From: Eutreptiella sp. 'Long Island Sound 2002'
Taxonomy: Eukaryota; Euglenozoa; Euglenophyceae; Eutreptiales; Eutreptiaceae
Direction: 5' to 3'
Length of the DNA: 64,000 nt
Assembly: GCA_964036045.1 (NCBI GenBank)
Contig: OZ038382.1
Span: 82,559,918 to 82,623,917 of the forward strand
Of the stretch, positions 10,521 to 20,975 are shown one piece after another. The notes under the pieces were generated by a model that worked only from the letters and a program-made list of their open reading frames with translations, had not been told where the DNA came from and searched no databases. Each line of letters opens with the position of its first letter. The first letter of the stretch is position 1. The position numbers and the translations under genes are program-made.

Positions 10521-11693
10521 TTGTGGGGCCAATGCAGGCTCCCCACGCCCGCATCAGCCGCACGCAGCCGGGACACATGGGTCGCGGAACTCCGGCAGCC
10601 CGCCCCAGAGGACGGGCGGCCGGGGGAGGGACAGCGCCTGACACCAGACGCCCCTCACAACAGTGGCAGGCCACCCCCCCTTGGGACGGCCCCCCACCAC
10701 CCCCGCGGCACGCAGCCTCCACAGGGCACGCAGGCCCAGGGGACAGTGCTGGACCCTTCACCCGCACACCAGCGCCCACAGCACATGGGTAGCAGACCCC
10801 AACAGCCTGCCCAGCCGGGCACCACGCTGTGGGGCCGGTGCTGGGACCGCCACCACCCCTGCGGCACGCAGAACCCACAGGGCATGCAGGCCAAGAGGAC
10901 AGTGTTGGGCCTCCACACACGCACACCCCGCAGCACGTGGGTGGCGGACCCCGGCAGGCCCCCGGAGAAAGGCAGCCTGAGAAGGGATGGCACCTGGCCT
11001 CGGAGGCCCCTCACAATGGGGCGACCCATGCTATCCAGGCGGCAGGGGGAGCACCTACTGCCCACACAAACATGCGAATGCCGACTGCGGAGCCAGCGTT
11101 CGAGCTCCCCCAACCACGCCCCACCGCGTGCACGACACGTGCCCCAGCCACGGGAAATTTGCACCCCACCCCCTGCTCTTAGGCACAGCGACACAACAAT
11201 GGCGGAACCCGCGGCCCCACGCACAACACGCCCCCGATCTCCGACGCTGGACGCGGCACACGAGGTCATCAGGGCGCTGGAACTGAGAGACGGCGCAGGA
11301 GACCGCCCAGAGGAGGACGCGGGCGCGGACTGCGACCTGGAGATAATCCCAGAGCCCCCCGCGGGCAGCACGCCTGCGGAACCTGCGCCGCCGGCAGGCA
11401 GCAAGCCCGCCCTCTGCCCCGCGTGGAAGAGGGGCCACTGCACCCGGGAGGACTGGTGCCCCAAGCGACACCAGCGACCCGGCCCGGACGACAGAGCGCT
11501 GCCAGGGGTGGGGCACGCCGCCGCACGCGCCGCCCTGCGCTACGGGGTGGCGCAGGGCTGGATTCTGGATGAGACCGCGCGCGGCAGCGTGAACATCCAG
11601 GAGGCCGTCGAAGAGTCGCCCATACGGGCCAAGCGGAAGTGGCCTTGCACATCCGGGGCCGCCACGGCGGACCAGCAGAGGGGATCATCGTAG
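10521..11693 (+). CDS. ORF1-like protein with CCCH zinc finger
   Basis: 390 codons. The N-terminal two-thirds is Pro/Gly/Arg/Thr-rich and low in complexity. Near the C-terminus lies a clear CCCH zinc finger, C299-x7-C307-x5-C313-x3-H317 (CPAWKRGHC...C...H), a class that usually binds RNA. A charged acidic segment precedes it. This fits a nucleic-acid-binding ORF1/gag protein that would coat the element's RNA. The chosen ATG is the first in the frame and may not be the real start. The frame is closed by TAG at 11,691, while coding signal carries on in the next frame. Confidence 0.6.
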   Translation: MWGQCRLPTPASAARSRDTWVAELRQPAPEDGRPGEGQRLTPDAPHNSGRPPPLGTAPHHPRGTQPPQGTQAQGTVLDPSPAHQRPQHMGSRPQQPAQPGTTLWGRCWDRHHPCGTQNPQGMQAKRTVLGLHTRTPRSTWVADPGRPPEKGSLRRDGTWPRRPLTMGRPMLSRRQGEHLLPTQTCECRLRSQRSSSPNHAPPRARHVPQPREICTPPPALRHSDTTMAEPAAPRTTRPRSPTLDAAHEVIRALELRDGAGDRPEEDAGADCDLEIIPEPPAGSTPAEPAPPAGSKPALCPAWKRGHCTREDWCPKRHQRPGPDDRALPGVGHAAARAALRYGVAQGWILDETARGSVNIQEAVEESPIRAKRKWPCTSGAATADQQRGSS

Positions 11694-14438
11694 AGCCCTC
11701 GGGAATGGTGCTGGTCCTGGCAGCAGACAGGGTCCGAGGGGTGCTCCACGCATCCCGCGTGCGGCGCGCGCGCCCACAGTGGACCATCCAGGTGTACACC
11801 CCTCCACGCGCGTGGCCCTTCTCCGCATGGGCGGTGCTCGCCGTCCTCTGGCACGTTGCACCGGAGGACGCCCCCACAGGCACCGCGGAGGAAATCACCC
11901 GGGACCTCCACGCCTGGCCGACCAACCAGGATGTCCCCTGGCGCAGGCCCCGGGGCGGCCTCCCAGTGGCGCCCGCGGTAGAGGGGTTCAGCCTTGTGGC
12001 AACCCTCCAGCGGCACCCCACAAGATGGCAGGCCACTTCCTTCAGACGGGCACAGTCCCGGCCGCCCCGCCAGACTCCGGTTGGCGATGGGACACAGGGG
12101 GGCCCAACCGCTACCGGACCCCTGGGTCACCCGACTGTGGTACTTACCCATTGGCACCCTGGCCCATGCCGCCCAAGCGGTCACGGGGGCCTTCCCACAG
12201 CCACTCCTCCCCGGCGTGGCCCTGCTCCGCAGCCTGTAGGCGGGAGCGGCCTGGGTACGGTGGAGGGAGGAGGACGGGCGCCCAAGCCCGTATTTCCCCC
12301 TGGTGGAGGGCCAGGCTCTACTCCACGGCGAGGGCATGGGGACCGTGGAATGGGGGGCGATCGGGCCCGACACGGCGTGCAGGTGGATCACTGTGGCCGC
12401 CCCGCAACCCATGCGATCGCCACTGGCGTGCCAACGCCTCCTACGGGCGGTCCCCTCCTTGACCCTCCACCACGCCCTCAACAGAAAAGTGTGGAGGGCC
12501 ATGCTGAGCCACCCCAGGAAGTGGATGACGAAACCGGGGGCACCGTGCCCGCCGGGGCTGGTGCTCGAACGGCTCACCGCCCCTACACCCGGGGTCCGCC
12601 ATCCCCTGCACAGGGCGTCAGCCCTTACCGAACAGCTCACCGAAGAGGTGCTGGAGCCGCTGCGGGTGCTCTACCCGCAGACCAGCATCCCGCCTGCGGG
12701 CACGTCAAACCGCTTGGGCCGCCTGGGGTTACAGCGCCGCGTTGTGGCCGCACACCCAGGAGGCGTGGTGGAACAGTGGCTAACACTCCACAACCCGTCC
12801 AGCGCACAGGTCCACTGGTACCTGCATCAACTCCTCTTTCTACCCCGGACGGCCCCGGAGCACCGCCGACAGAACCCGTACCACACACAACCGGAGCCCC
12901 TGACCGCGCAGAGCTTCCCGCAGCTGGCACCGCCCGCCCTCCCGCCGGGGCAGGGCCCGGAGGCGCTGCAACAGGGCCCCCTGCTCGGCACAACCACCAC
13001 GGTACAGCAAAGGGAAAGAAACAGCGCGGACGGGGCGGGACCAGACTGCACGAACTGCGGGGCGGTGGCCTGGACCGCGGCCTGCAGGCACCTCGCCGGT
13101 CGGCACCTCGTCGGTTACCACGGGGCTCAGGCAATACAGGCCAACGGACCTCACGGCGCTGGCGTCCACGGTCGCGGCTGTCACCATAGGACCCGTGGCG
13201 GCGTGGCCAGCGCAACTGCTGCCCCACGTCCCCTGCCTAGACACGCGGCCCCGCCAGCCAGCCGCAACGCACACGGCGACGGCACCCCTCACGGCGGAGC
13301 AGCTGTACATCGTCACGGCGGCGCTACTGGCAGACGGCGGGGAAAGTTTTGTCCACCACCACGGCCCGGCGCAGATTCCGTGACGCATACTAGGGCCGCA
13401 GCGCGACGAGACCCAACTGTGGCACACCACACTCCGCGAGCGCACCCGCGTCAGGGACGCTGGTGGCGGCGCAGCCCCTCCCTGGCCTCAGCAGGGGGCT
13501 GCGCTGGTGCTGCAGGCGCCAGGCTACCAGGCCATCCTGCAGGGCCACGCCGGGGGGTACTGGTCGCACATCCTGGCCGGGGGCCGCGGGACTATCTTGC
13601 ACGGCACCGCCAGGCAATGGGCATTCCCGCCCCAGCCCCATGTCGACTGGCAGCAGGGACCCACCCAGGCCTATTATATGACGGCGGACCCCTGGCCGCT
13701 AGCAGTCCTGCAACAAACTGTCAGCGCCCCCAACAAGAGGCATGAGCCGGAGTAGGCCAACCCCCCAGCAGTGGTCTGGTGCCCTGACCAGGAGGAGCAT
13801 CTGCGGGCCGCATGGCAGGGAGACGCCATCAGGGCCAGGGACGTCCCTGAACCTCCAGGCAGGGCCAATCACGCACGCCCGCCCGGCGGCTACCCCCGCG
13901 GTGGCTCAACGGGGACAGCAGAACTCGCAGTGGGTACTTTGCATGTTCAGCCCGGCGGACGGGCACATCGCCGTCCGCGACCCTGAGCGGCTACCAGGGC
14001 CCCAAGCTGTAGTCTGCGTGGCAGACTGCACTCGCATGCTCGTCAAGGCGCTGCGGGAGGGCGAACACCACGCCCTCCTGCTCCGGGTCTGCCTCAAGGA
14101 CAACGCCAAGGCAGCGAAGCCGGGAGTGTGGCTGGCAGCGGCGCAGCCCGCCGACCTAGAGCTCCAGCTGGTGGTCCTGACCACAGTGTACCACTGGCTA
14201 CAAGCCTTCCACAACAAATCGGCGCCACGCACTGGGGAGGGTGGCTGCAGGCAAACGCGCAACGCGACGCCGTCTGGAGTCTCGAGCCGGCGCCCGCGAC
14301 ACGAGCCCTCGATGCGGCGGCCCCGGGCCGCGCGTTAGCGCCACACACCGTTCCACTGGCCAACCTGCCCTTCGACCCAGCGCCGGAGGGCGCCATCCAA
14401 AAGTCGGTGCCGCTCTGCCCGGCGCGAGGGGCCACAGA
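11694..14438 (+). pseudogene. Gag-like region of the giant LINE, multiply frameshifted
   Basis: Protein-like reading passes from one frame (about 11,640-12,080) to a second (about 12,085-13,000, with a TAG near 12,237) and then to others at 13,195-13,383, 13,400-13,755, 13,900-14,220 and 14,230-14,440. The pieces are rich in Leu, Trp and Gln and look like one continuous protein read through indels. I recognise no named domain. It links the CCCH finger to the C2H2 finger and endonuclease. It could instead be the N-terminal part of ORF2. Confidence 0.5.
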
Positions 14439-15580
14439 GCCAACGAAATGCCCCCCGTGTGCAGACAAGTACTACACAAGCGGGGCGTTGCTGGAACACC
14501 TGGCGTGGCACGTGGTGGACGCCGCCGCCCCCGTGGACAACAAGGAGGCGGCCTCCCACATTATCCAAGGGAGGGCAGAGAGGTCATGCCCCGTACGCCC
14601 GGCGCCCCCTGCCCCAGGCGGCCGGCCACGCAGAAGGCGAGCAGGAGGCACCCGGACCGGACCAGGGGGCGGGCAGTGCAGCCAAAAAAGGATCCATACC
14701 CGCGGGACTGGCCCCCCTGGCCCCCCTGTGGGCCCCGCTGGGAGGGTGCTCCCCACACCCCATGGCCCCGGCACACCCAGGGGACCTGGCTGCTCCAGCG
14801 GACCCAGCGGCAATGCCGATGCGGGACAGCTGACTCCAGGAGGACTATGGCTCCTCTCATGGACCTGCGCAACGGCCTCTTCCCACTCGACCGGTCCGTC
14901 CGGGACACGCTCCGGCAGCGCAGGGGGCCGGCGGCCTGTCCCAACAAGGAGCACCTCATCACCGGCATGCTACCCCGGGAGGCGGGCTTTGCCATCATGC
15001 TCCAGGAAACAGGGATCACCACCCGGGCGCAGCAGATGCACGTGGCCTCGGCGCTCCGGGACCAGGGGTACACCCCCTTCATCAGCAGCCAGCCACCTCG
15101 ACCTCGAGAGGGGGGGGCCTCCTCACCACGGTCAGCAGCAAGTACGTTGCAGAGCACGAGGTGCTCAGTTTCACAGAAATCGTCCCCGGGAACGCCGCGG
15201 CCCTGGAGATCCGCACGGCCAGGGAGGCCTCACCCTCATCAACGTCCACGGACTGCATGCAGGCTGCTCCGCATGGGCGTGAAGGGCGGCAATCTGGGCC
15301 GACATACAAATGTATGACACGGCGCGCAGCCTCGGTGGGAGACACCCGGTGGTCAAGGCTGGCGACACTAACGTCTACATGGATGCCACCACCAACCCGG
15401 CCACGGAGCACTTCCGAGCAGGCTGCGAGGCCTGCGGTTTCTGGGGGGGCCACGGCAGGCAGAGGACATCAGCCCCACGCTCCAACCGTCCCGGCACAGG
15501 GTGGACACCTTCCTGGTCAACGAGCTGCTTCTGCCGTGGTCCCTGCATCTGCGTCTGGGCCCGCGGCATGGCACACCCCT
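14341..15580 (+). pseudogene. C2H2 finger plus endonuclease, first (truncated) copy
   Basis: A C2H2 finger reads C-x2-C-x12-H-x3-H (CPPCADKYY ... HLAWH, 14,449-14,512). After a Pro/Arg-rich linker comes an endonuclease/exonuclease/phosphatase-fold domain: FAIMLQETG (the metal-binding Glu block, about 14,987-15,015), VSSKYVAEHEV, LTLINVHG and GDTN (about 15,363). The copy breaks off before the final SDH motif and joins directly to a second copy of the finger at 15,581. Relative to copy 2 it has lost about 15 bp at 14,845, in the first endonuclease strand. Frames change several times. Confidence 0.7.
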
Positions 15581-16718
15581 GTGTGCAGACAAGTACTACA
15601 CAAGCGGGGCGATGCTGGAACACCTGGCGTGGCACGTGGTGCACGCCGCCGCCCCCGTGGACGACAAGGAGTCGGCCTCCCACATCCTCCAAGGGGGGGC
15701 AGAGAGGTCATGCCCCGTACGCCCGGCGCCCTCCGCCTGAGGCGGCCGGCCACGCAGAAGGCGAGCAGGAGGCACCCAGACCGCCCCCGGGGGCGAGCGG
15801 TGCACCCCAAAAAGGATCCATCCCCCCGGGACTGGCCCCCCTGGCCCCCCTGTGGGCCGCGCTGGGAAGGTGCTCCCCACACCCCATGGCTCCGGCACAC
15901 CCAGGGGACCTGGCCGCTCCAGCGGACCCAGCGGCAATGCCGATGCGGGACAGCTGACTCCAGGAGGTCGCGGCAGACGACGCCCTATGGCTCCTCTCAT
16001 GGAACCTGCGCAACGCCCTCTTTTCACTAGACCGGTCTCTCAGGGACACGCTCCGGCAGCGCAGGGGGCCGGCGGCCTGTCCCGAAAAGGAGCACCTCAT
16101 CACTGGTATGCTACCCCGGGAGGCGGGCTTTGCCATCATGCTCCAGGAAACAGGGATCACCACCCGGGCGCAGCAGATGCACGTGGCCTCGGCGCTCCAG
16201 GGCAAGGGGTACACCCCCTTTATCAGCAGCCAGCCACCTCCACCTCGAGAGGGGGGGGCCTCCTAACCGCGGTAAGCAGCAAGTACGTGGCAGAGCACGA
16301 GGTGCTCAGTTTCATAGAAATCTTCATGGGAACGCCGCGGCCCTGGAGATCCGCACGGCCAGGGAGGCCTCACCCTCATCAAAGTCCACCGACTGCAGGC
16401 AGGCCGCTCTGCATGGGCGTGAAGGGCGGCAATCTGGGCCGACATACAAATGTATGACACGGCGCGCAGCCTCAGTGGGAGGACCCGGTGGTCAAGGCTG
16501 GCGACACTAAAGTCTACATGGATGCCACCACCAACCCGGCCACGGAGCACTTCTGAGCGGGCTGCGAGGCCTGCGGTTTCCGGAGGGCCACAACAGGCAG
16601 AGGACATGACCCCCTTGCTCCAACCATCCCGGCACAGGGGGGACACCTTCCTGGTCAACAAGCTGCTTCTGCCGTGCTCCCTGCATCTGCTTCTGGGCCC
16701 GCAGCATGGCACACCCCC
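14457..16718. repeat. 1.1-kb direct tandem duplication inside the LINE
   Basis: Copy 1 is 14,457-15,580 and copy 2 is 15,581-16,718, joined head to tail with no spacer. Copies are very similar by eye but differ by substitutions and small indels, such as 15 extra bases in copy 2 near 15,968-15,985. Each carries the finger and most of the endonuclease. Confidence 0.9.
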
Positions 16719-17413
16719 AGGTGGTCGGGTCCGACCACCTGCCGGTCTGCCTGGCCCTGCCAGGCCTCCTCAACGCAGCAGGGCACGCGGCAGTGCCCAT
16801 CGTCTTCAGCAACACAGAGGCCGCCTCCTCCCGTACAACGCCGAGGCCGCGCCCGTCCAACGTTGCCTGTGGGCAGCGGTCACCGCCGCGCAGGATGAGC
16901 CCTCCCTGGCGCCCTGGCTGGGCCCTGCAGAGCAGCAAGCCTACGGGCCCATGCCCGCGGCCGCAGTGGACAAGGTGTTCGAACGCCTCCATGCGGCGCA
17001 TGACACCGTGGCGCGTGTGGTGGGACGCCGGCAGCCGTCCCCGGCAGGGACGGACCCGGCGGGAGGGGACCCCCCTGAGAGTGGGAAACGGCTGGGAAGC
17101 GGCAATCCTCTGCTACGACACCCTGGCGGCAAGCGCGCCGGTGGCATACCAGGCGGCCGCGGCACGGCATGGCATCCAGTCCGAGGCGGCGCTCCGGCTC
17201 GCGGAGGAGCTGCGAGGTGCGTCGGCCGGGTTCCGCCCGGCCACGAAGGGGCAGCTACAGGAGCAGCTGGAGAAGCAAGCCGCCGCCCTCGAGAAGGACA
17301 TCCGCCACTTGCGCGCACTCCCGGTGGTTGACTGCAAGCGCACCATCAAAGATTTCTGGCGCCGCCACGCCCAGGAAATCGCCCAGCGTTGGAAAGCCGT
17401 GCGGGGGCCATAG
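15581..17413 (+). pseudogene. AP-type endonuclease (second copy) and linker to RT
   Basis: Repeats the finger and endonuclease. Because of the junction the finger has lost its first Cys (it begins LCADKYY). The endonuclease blocks are LLSWNLRNALFS (about 15,990, the metal-site Asn), MLQET, VSSKYVAEHEV, and finally GSDHLPVCLAL at 16,726, the catalytic SDH motif found only here. A LINE endonuclease of this type would nick target DNA to prime reverse transcription. A helical, Ala/Glu-rich linker follows up to 17,413 (for example KDFWRRHAQEIAQRW). Frame changes remain, so no intact enzyme is encoded. Confidence 0.75.
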
Positions 17414-18644
17414 AGGTAGAGGCCCTGGGGCTGTCAGGCCTCTGGAACCTGCGGGTCCCCAACACCCAAACACTCTCCACAGAGGTTCACGACGTGAAGT
17501 TCGCGGTTCGCGCCTTCTGGCGGGAAGTGTATGACAAACCCCTGGTGCACCTCCCCGGCTTCCAGGCGGTCCTTAGCCGCCAAGAGCCCCGGGTCCCTGA
17601 AGAAGCCTGGGCCCAGGTGCAGCAGTACTCCATGCAGGACCTGCAGTCCCCCCTGGACAAGGCTGATGGCAAGGCCCCGGGTCCCAACCACGTTGAGGCC
17701 CGTTTCATCAAGGCCCTCCCGGCACCTGTCCAGTGGCTTCTGGTGCAATCCCACCGGGCTATCCTCCGCGGCGCCCCGCCGCCAATGCACTGGAGGGACG
17801 CGCACATATGGCTCACCCCCAAGGTACCGGGCCCCGCCAGACTGGACGACTACAGACCCATAGCCCTGGGCCAGCTGGACATGAAGCTGCTCACGGGCTC
17901 CCTCACCCAGCGCATCACGGAAGTGCTCATACGGCACGGAGTGGTCAGCTCTGGCAACAAGGGGCCCTCCTGGGCTCCAACACCGGCCCTCCTCTGTTAA
18001 TGGCGCAGCGGCAGCTGCAACAGGGAAGGCCCAACTACGTCTTCTCCTTCGACGCCTGCAAGGCCTTCGACACTGCCCCGCACGGCGCCCTCAACCTCAT
18101 CCTACGCCACTTCTCCATGCCGCCGGAGGTCATCGACCTCCTGCTCTTCCTCCACACGTGCGCCAGGCTGCGCATCATCACCACGCACGGGCTGACACAG
18201 CCCGTCCACATGCTGCGCGGCTTCCGGCAGGGCAACCCCGAAAGCCCCCTGCTGTACGCGCTCCTGCTGGAGCCCCTGCTCAGGGCCCTGGGGCACCGTC
18301 TGTGTCCGCTTGCAGGGGCCGAAGAGAGGGGGCCTCATCCAGGCCTACAAAGACGACCTGCTGGAGTGGCCCACACGCTGCAGCACTTTGTCGAGGGCGT
18401 GGAGGCGCTGGCCGCGTACTTGGGGATAATGGGCATGGAGCTCAACCCCCGCAAGGGTGCCATGGCCACCACAGAGGGGGTCCCGGGCCTGCAGCTGCGC
18501 CTCTGTCCCCATATGGAAAACCGATGGCACTGGGTGCCGGCGGCAGACTCCGTCCCCTACCTGGGACTCCAGCTCCAGCCGGACGAGGAGTTCTCCCTGC
18601 AGCGCAAACACCGCCTGCGCCTGGCGGCGGTGCACCCTTGGTGA
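17389..18644 (+). pseudogene. LINE reverse transcriptase, frameshifted
   Basis: RT blocks in order: KAPGPNHVEARFIKAL (about 17,671), LDDYRPIALGQLDMKLL, then after a frameshift near 17,960 FSFDACKAFDTAPH (motif A, Asp after FSF), GFRQGNPESPLLYALLLEPL (motif B), AYKDDLL at about 18,332 in yet another frame (motif C, with Lys where Ala is usual), LGIMGMELNPRKG (motif D) and YLGLQLQ (motif E). The frame then meets TGA at 18,642. This is a non-LTR RT by the RQG-x-P-x-S-P and xxDD pattern. At least two indels and one stop make it inactive. Confidence 0.87.
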
Positions 18645-19469
18645 CTCAACACCCTCGCGCCACCAAAAGTCGTACAGGACGTCATCCTGGCGATCCTAGG
18701 GGGAGTGACGCAAGAAGTCGCCCCCTTAATCGCCGACGACTCCGACACCGCGCACCACCTGGACCACATCACGGTCCAGCTCGCGACCGACAGGGCGCGA
18801 TACGCCTTCGACGCCTCGTGGGACAGCCTGCAGGATGACCGGACCCTGGGGCTCACGCGGGTGCCAATGCCGTGCCAGCAGGCAGCTGTGGCCCTGGTGG
18901 GCACACTCGTCCACCACCGCTCAACCTCCGTGCGCGCCGAGGTCACCTGGATGTTCCGGGAAATCGCCGGCGCGCACAGAATATGCCCCGAGGTGTACTA
19001 CCCCGTCCCGGAGTTCGCAACCCTGGCGGGGGGCGACTGCGTGAACCGCATACCCCAGGACCTGGCTGCCTTGGGAGTGGGGCTCTACATCCCCACCACG
19101 TGACCCAAGGGAGCCCAACGTCCAACTACAGTCCCGAGCCGGTCACATCGTCACGCTGCGCACCGCCAAGCTACGACACCAGGTGCCGCCTGACGGTGCC
19201 ACACACGACGCTTTGGCACAGGCACCACGAGGCGCACCATCCCTTCCACAACAACGGAGAACGGTGGCCAACAGCGGTGCGGGAATGCCTCAACCAGTGC
19301 GCTGATGAACACCTTCACTATTGCCGCCGCGTGCAGGAGCCCGGGTGGCGCGACGCTTTGTTGCATCTCTTCCACACCACTGGCACGCAAGACCCCCGCC
19401 TGAGGCTCGCCCACCCCAAGAGGGCTAAGCAGGACACCCACACTTGCCCACGGGTGGCCCCTGGACAGC
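18645..19469 (+). pseudogene. Post-RT connection region
   Basis: Coding resumes in the RT frame after the TGA at 18,642 and stays open from 18,705 to 19,103 (132 codons), with helical, Ala/Arg-rich sequence. It then changes frame and reads on to about 19,470 (for example TAVRECLNQCADEHLHYC). No named domain is seen. It fills the usual thumb/connection space between RT and RNase H. Confidence 0.5.
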
Positions 19470-20975
19470 ATGCACCTTCACGGCGGGGGCTACCGCTGCC
19501 GAGGCAGCCTATCCCGCCCCACACAGGGGGCCGCATACCACCCACCGGCAGCCCTGCTGTACATCCTCCGCAACGTACTCGCAGAAGGTGAGCACCAGGA
19601 GCCTAACGCGGATGTGAATGGGCCCGAGCCCCTGTGCCCACGGCCCCACGAGCCGACACCGGTGTGGTTGGTGACTACGGACGACCAGTGCACCCGAGCG
19701 ACGGGGCAAGCGGAGCTCAAGACGGAGTGCGTGATAGTGCAGGTGGGGGCAGGCCAGCCCAGGCCCCGTGGACTCCCCTGCGGCACCACCCTGCTGGTAG
19801 TTACCAAGGTGCCGCACGACCCACAAGTGGCAGTGCACGCGCTGGAGGACCAACCGGAGGACACAGGACACCTGGTGGTACACCAGTGCGGAGGCCCGAC
19901 ATGGCTCAGGGAACATGTGACGCCGCTCCGGTCTTGGGCAAGCACGACCGCTGGAGCAGATGTCAGTGTACAGGACCACCCGGCGGTGCGCTCCGGCGAC
20001 ACCCAGGCGCTGAGCGTGGACCAACTGACCCCGGGCCACCCTGACGTCCGGTGGCACTCTGCCGACCTCAACGCTGGGTGGCTTCGCCTCACCTGGTACT
20101 ACTGGACCCCGGAAGCCTGGGGCCACACCTCCTCCGATGCGTCGGGGGCCGGACCCTGCAAGCACGCCACCAGCGTCGCTCTCGCCGCCGACTTCACCCG
20201 CACGTGGGCCGTGGCCATCTCGGACACGGTGTCCGACGGAGAGGGGGTGGCCGCCTGCCTCCCCCTGCAATTTGGCGCCCACCGGCCATGGGTCCATACG
20301 GTGGACGCCCAAGTCATCCTCAACCCCCTGCGACATGAAGATCGAGAGTGGACCACGGGGGTCCCCGCGGGCGCGGCAAAGGTGGTCACCCAGATGCCCC
20401 TACGATGGCTCCAGGACAGCCTGCGCGCGCGAGAGCAACACGCCGGGCACCTGTTTTGGTATGTCCGAGCCAACGCCCCCAATAGCAACGCCCTAATACA
20501 CAAGGCGGACTGGGCAGCGTCCCAGGACACCTTCCTACAGAACACGCCCCTGGGCCCCAACCACGCCAAGCTCATCGTCGCCGGTCATGACAGCCACCTC
20601 GACCTACGGCCCGCCACGATGCGAACGCTCAGCGCGATTGCGCAGCTGGCACGGACGAATCATGCGCTGACGCACCGAGGACACACACCTCTGGTCGCGG
20701 CCCACGCCACAGCCTATGTCCACGCCCGGGACCTTACCGCGATGGCCACCAACCACTTGGTGCTGCGGGCCAGGGACGGCCACACCCCCGTACAGCGCAG
20801 GCTTCGCGTCCGAAAAGAGCAGCTATCCGCCGTTGCCATCCTCCCGCAGCCGTGCCTCCTCTGCGGCAGCCCGGCTGGAGCAACTCCTCCGCGAGCGCCT
20901 ACGCGCAGCGGCCCGGGTGCACCGATCGCTCACCGCGGCAGAGGGCAGCTGCTCCCCCCCTCCCCCGCGCCCTGA
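19470..20975 (+). CDS. RNase H-like domain region of the giant LINE
   Basis: A 501-codon frame whose centre resembles RNase H: SDASG (D223), HTVDAQV (D279, helix-B Asp) and NALIHKADWAAS (D347). The Glu of the catalytic set is not evident, so activity is doubtful. The flanking N-terminal 200 residues have no recognised domain. The domain follows RT on the same strand as in RNase H-bearing LINE clades. The first ATG in frame is taken as the start, but the domain was probably part of the long ORF2. Confidence 0.55.
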   Translation: MHLHGGGYRCRGSLSRPTQGAAYHPPAALLYILRNVLAEGEHQEPNADVNGPEPLCPRPHEPTPVWLVTTDDQCTRATGQAELKTECVIVQVGAGQPRPRGLPCGTTLLVVTKVPHDPQVAVHALEDQPEDTGHLVVHQCGGPTWLREHVTPLRSWASTTAGADVSVQDHPAVRSGDTQALSVDQLTPGHPDVRWHSADLNAGWLRLTWYYWTPEAWGHTSSDASGAGPCKHATSVALAADFTRTWAVAISDTVSDGEGVAACLPLQFGAHRPWVHTVDAQVILNPLRHEDREWTTGVPAGAAKVVTQMPLRWLQDSLRAREQHAGHLFWYVRANAPNSNALIHKADWAASQDTFLQNTPLGPNHAKLIVAGHDSHLDLRPATMRTLSAIAQLARTNHALTHRGHTPLVAAHATAYVHARDLTAMATNHLVLRARDGHTPVQRRLRVRKEQLSAVAILPQPCLLCGSPAGATPPRAPTRSGPGAPIAHRGRGQLLPPSPAP

